Shown: positions 4,155-5,960 of the stretch, piece by piece
Numbering within the stretch: the first letter of the stretch is position 1
Layout: the number at the start of each line of letters is the position of its first letter
Source of the DNA: an uncultured Clostridia bacterium
GTDB lineage: Bacteria; Bacillota; Clostridia; Oscillospirales; CAG-272
Assembly (NCBI GenBank): GCA_947304475.1
Contig: CAMZBE010000097.1
Location: 1 to 5,960, forward strand
Reading direction: 5' to 3'
Length of the DNA stretch: 5,960 nt
Translations under genes and position numbers: made by a program
The notes under the pieces: generated by a model
Database searches by the model: none
The model's input: the letters and a program-made list of their open reading frames with translations, nothing else
Told to the model about the DNA's origin: nothing

Positions 4155-5960
4155 TCAGTGGCGGGATTTCATTTCGAGGAACTGGGCGGCGGAGATCAGG
4201 ACCTCGCGCGGCTTGGAGCCGTTGTGCGGCCCGACAATCCCCATCTCTTCCATACGGTCGATGAAGTTGGTCGCCTTCTGGAACCCGATCCGGAGTTTGG
4301 TCTGGATCTTCGAGGTCGAGATCTGTCCGAGATTGACGGCGATCTCGACGGCGGCGATGAACTGCGGATCGCGGAAGATATCCTCGTCGTCCCCGAAGCC
4401 GTCCTCGTCCCCGTCGCGCTCGGCGCGCTTGTCTTTCGGGGCGCACTTTTCGGCTTCGCGTTCGATGTTCGCCATGATCTCGCTGTCGTACGAAGCGCCG
4501 TCCGCCATCCCCTGTTTCAAGAAACTGGTGACGCGTTCAACCTCGTCGTCGTCGACCAGGGAACCCTGTACGCGGATGGGCTTCGGCGCGCCGACCGGGA
4601 AGAAGAGCATATCGCCCTTATCCAGCAGTTTTTCCGCACCACCCGCGTCGAGAATGGTGCGCGAGTCGACCTGCGACGCGACGTGGAAAGCAAGCCGCGA
4701 CGGGATATTCGCCTTGATGACGCCGGTGATAACGTCGACCGACGGACGCTGCGTTCCGATCAGAAGATGGATCCCGGCAGCGCGCGCCTTCTGCGCGATC
4801 CGGCAGATCGCGTCCTCGACCGCGTCGCGCGCGCTCATCATCAGGTCGTTCAACTCGTCGATGACGATGACGATCTGCGGGAGCGGAGTTCCGCCGAGTT
4901 CGGGGTGCTCGCGCACCACCTTGTTGTAGCCCTTGAGATCGCGGACGGCGGTCTGCTCGATCAGGTTGAAGCGTCGCTCCATCTCGCCCACCGCCCAGAC
5001 CAGGGCGCCTGCCGCCTTCTGCGGCTCGACGACCACCGGGACGAGCAGGTGCGGGATCCCGTTATAAACCCCGAGTTCGACCTTTTTGGGATCGACCAGG
5101 ATCAGTTTCACTTCGTCGGGGCGCGCCTTGTAGAGCAGGCTGATCAGGATTGAGTTGATACAGACCGACTTACCCATACCGGTCGCACCGGCGATCAGGG
5201 CGTGGGGCATCTTCGCGATGTCGCCGTACACCGGATCGCCCGTGACGTCGGAACCGACGCAGACCGTGGTCCGGGACGACGCCTCGCGGAACTTGTCGTT
5301 ATCCAGCATATCGCGGAGCCGGACGGGCGTGGAATCCCGGTTCGGCACCTCGACGCCGACGGCGGCGACGCCCGGAATGGGCGCCTCGATCCGGATGCCC
5401 GGGGTGGCGAGCGCCATCGAGATATCGTCGATCAGATTGGTGATACTGCGGATCCGGATCCCCTTTTCGGGGCGGAGTTCATAGCGCGTGATACGCGGAC
5501 CGCGCGAGACGTGATTGATGGTCGCGGTGATGTTGAAACTCTCGAGCGTCTCGATCAGGTTCTCGGCGTTGCGGCGGATCTCCTCTTCCGAGGACGCCGA
5601 CATCTTCGCCTGTCCCGGCTTGAGCAGCGACAGGGGCGGCGGGCAGTAGTCGGCGTAGGGATCCGAGGGCTGCGGCGTCATGGTCGAGCGGAGCGGCTCT
5701 CCGTTCTGCTCGGGGGCGTGCGACGCGTCGGATACGCGGCTGGTCTCGATCGTGAGCGACGAGGTTCCGCTGTGCGCGCCGTCGGTGACGTTGCGTTCGG
5801 TCACCGTGTAGGCGAAGGGATTGCGTTCGGGCACGACGGGCTGTGCCGGCTGCACGGGCGGAACGGGTTCCGCCGGACGGGCGGAGGGGGCGTTCGCACC
5901 GGGTTCTCCCGCGGAAGAGGCGGGCGCGCCGTAGGGGGGATTCTGCGGGACGGTCGCAGG
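4155..5960 (-). CDS. ftsK: DNA translocase FtsK/SpoIIIE, 5' truncated by window
   Basis: The frame is open to the window edge, giving 601 C-terminal residues; the N-terminal membrane domain and start are outside. FtsK is a hexameric ATPase that pumps chromosomal DNA through the division septum. Order in the fragment: a Pro/Ala-rich linker (about 1-110), the alpha/beta motor, then a winged-helix gamma domain. Walker A is GATGMGKS at 258-265. Walker B is IVIVIDELNDLMM, with Asp368/Glu369. The signature GTQRPSVDVITG is near 402-413, and the motor ends with DMLFFPVGAPKPIRVQG. An acidic stretch (about 510-530) joins motor to gamma domain (about 532-601, ending GSKPREVLIS). Two departures from the usual sequence are seen: DELN for the common DELA, and a gamma recognition helix reading LRIGFQKATNFID instead of the usual FRIGYxRAARLID. 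It could be a SpoIIIE-type sporulation pump; sequence alone does not separate the two. It is the first visible gene of an operon with the DJ-1 and zinc-ribbon genes. Confidence 0.95.
   Translation of the reverse strand, partial: PATVPQNPPYGAPASSAGEPGANAPSARPAEPVPPVQPAQPVVPERNPFAYTVTERNVTDGAHSGTSSLTIETSRVSDASHAPEQNGEPLRSTMTPQPSDPYADYCPPPLSLLKPGQAKMSASSEEEIRRNAENLIETLESFNITATINHVSRGPRITRYELRPEKGIRIRSITNLIDDISMALATPGIRIEAPIPGVAAVGVEVPNRDSTPVRLRDMLDNDKFREASSRTTVCVGSDVTGDPVYGDIAKMPHALIAGATGMGKSVCINSILISLLYKARPDEVKLILVDPKKVELGVYNGIPHLLVPVVVEPQKAAGALVWAVGEMERRFNLIEQTAVRDLKGYNKVVREHPELGGTPLPQIVIVIDELNDLMMSARDAVEDAICRIAQKARAAGIHLLIGTQRPSVDVITGVIKANIPSRLAFHVASQVDSRTILDAGGAEKLLDKGDMLFFPVGAPKPIRVQGSLVDDDEVERVTSFLKQGMADGASYDSEIMANIEREAEKCAPKDKRAERDGDEDGFGDDEDIFRDPQFIAAVEIAVNLGQISTSKIQTKLRIGFQKATNFIDRMEEMGIVGPHNGSKPREVLISAAQFLEMKSRH

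Noticed and set aside
4158..5153. A 331-codon plus-strand open frame.
   Set aside because: It is antisense to ftsK, whose motor motifs are unmistakable; GC-rich third positions keep the opposite strand open. The same explains long antisense frames at 71-979, 1767-2249 and 3815-4264.

Overview
The window is a stretch of ordinary chromosomal housekeeping DNA from a GC-rich bacterium, most likely a low-profile member of the Clostridia (Bacillota). The assignment is inference. It rests on a DUF512 radical-SAM protein, a TtcA-type thiolase of short clostridial length, an Amidase_3 protein beginning VYIDQGHN, and an FtsK/SpoIIIE motor ending in a gamma domain with the GSKPREV tail, all with GGGAG/GAGG ribosome binding sites. 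Both outermost genes are cut by the window edges.

Layout from left to right. Bases 2-1168 (+) hold the 3' part of a DUF512 radical-SAM protein. Bases 1152-1437 are an AT-richer, non-coding block bounded by two 43-base inverted repeats. Each repeat is itself a hairpin, and the block contains four further hairpins, at least one of them a convincing terminator. Bases 1446-2210 (-) are a TtcA-family tRNA thiolation enzyme, convergent with DUF512. A 118-base divergent spacer (2211-2328) follows, with a terminator-like hairpin facing ttcA and a small hairpin over the ribosome binding site of the next gene. Bases 2329-2892 (+) encode an N-acetylmuramoyl-L-alanine amidase without a signal peptide. 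Its stop codon overlaps the stop codon of the convergent gene on the minus strand.

Bases 2889-5960 (-) form one apparent operon, transcribed right to left: ftsK (5' end outside the window), then a DJ-1/PfpI protein after 19 bases, then an unrecognised protein with about three zinc-ribbon-like cysteine clusters after 23 bases. FtsK pumps DNA at the division septum. How the other two genes relate to it cannot be told from sequence.

The most interesting object is the 1152-1437 block. Its two ends are inverted copies of one another, 36 of 43 positions identical. Four of the seven differences form two compensatory base-pair changes in the hairpin stem and two more lie in its loop. The left copy supplies the stop codon and last residues of the DUF512 gene. 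It looks like a small non-autonomous repeat (MITE- or BIME-like). No transposase or defence system is visible in the window.
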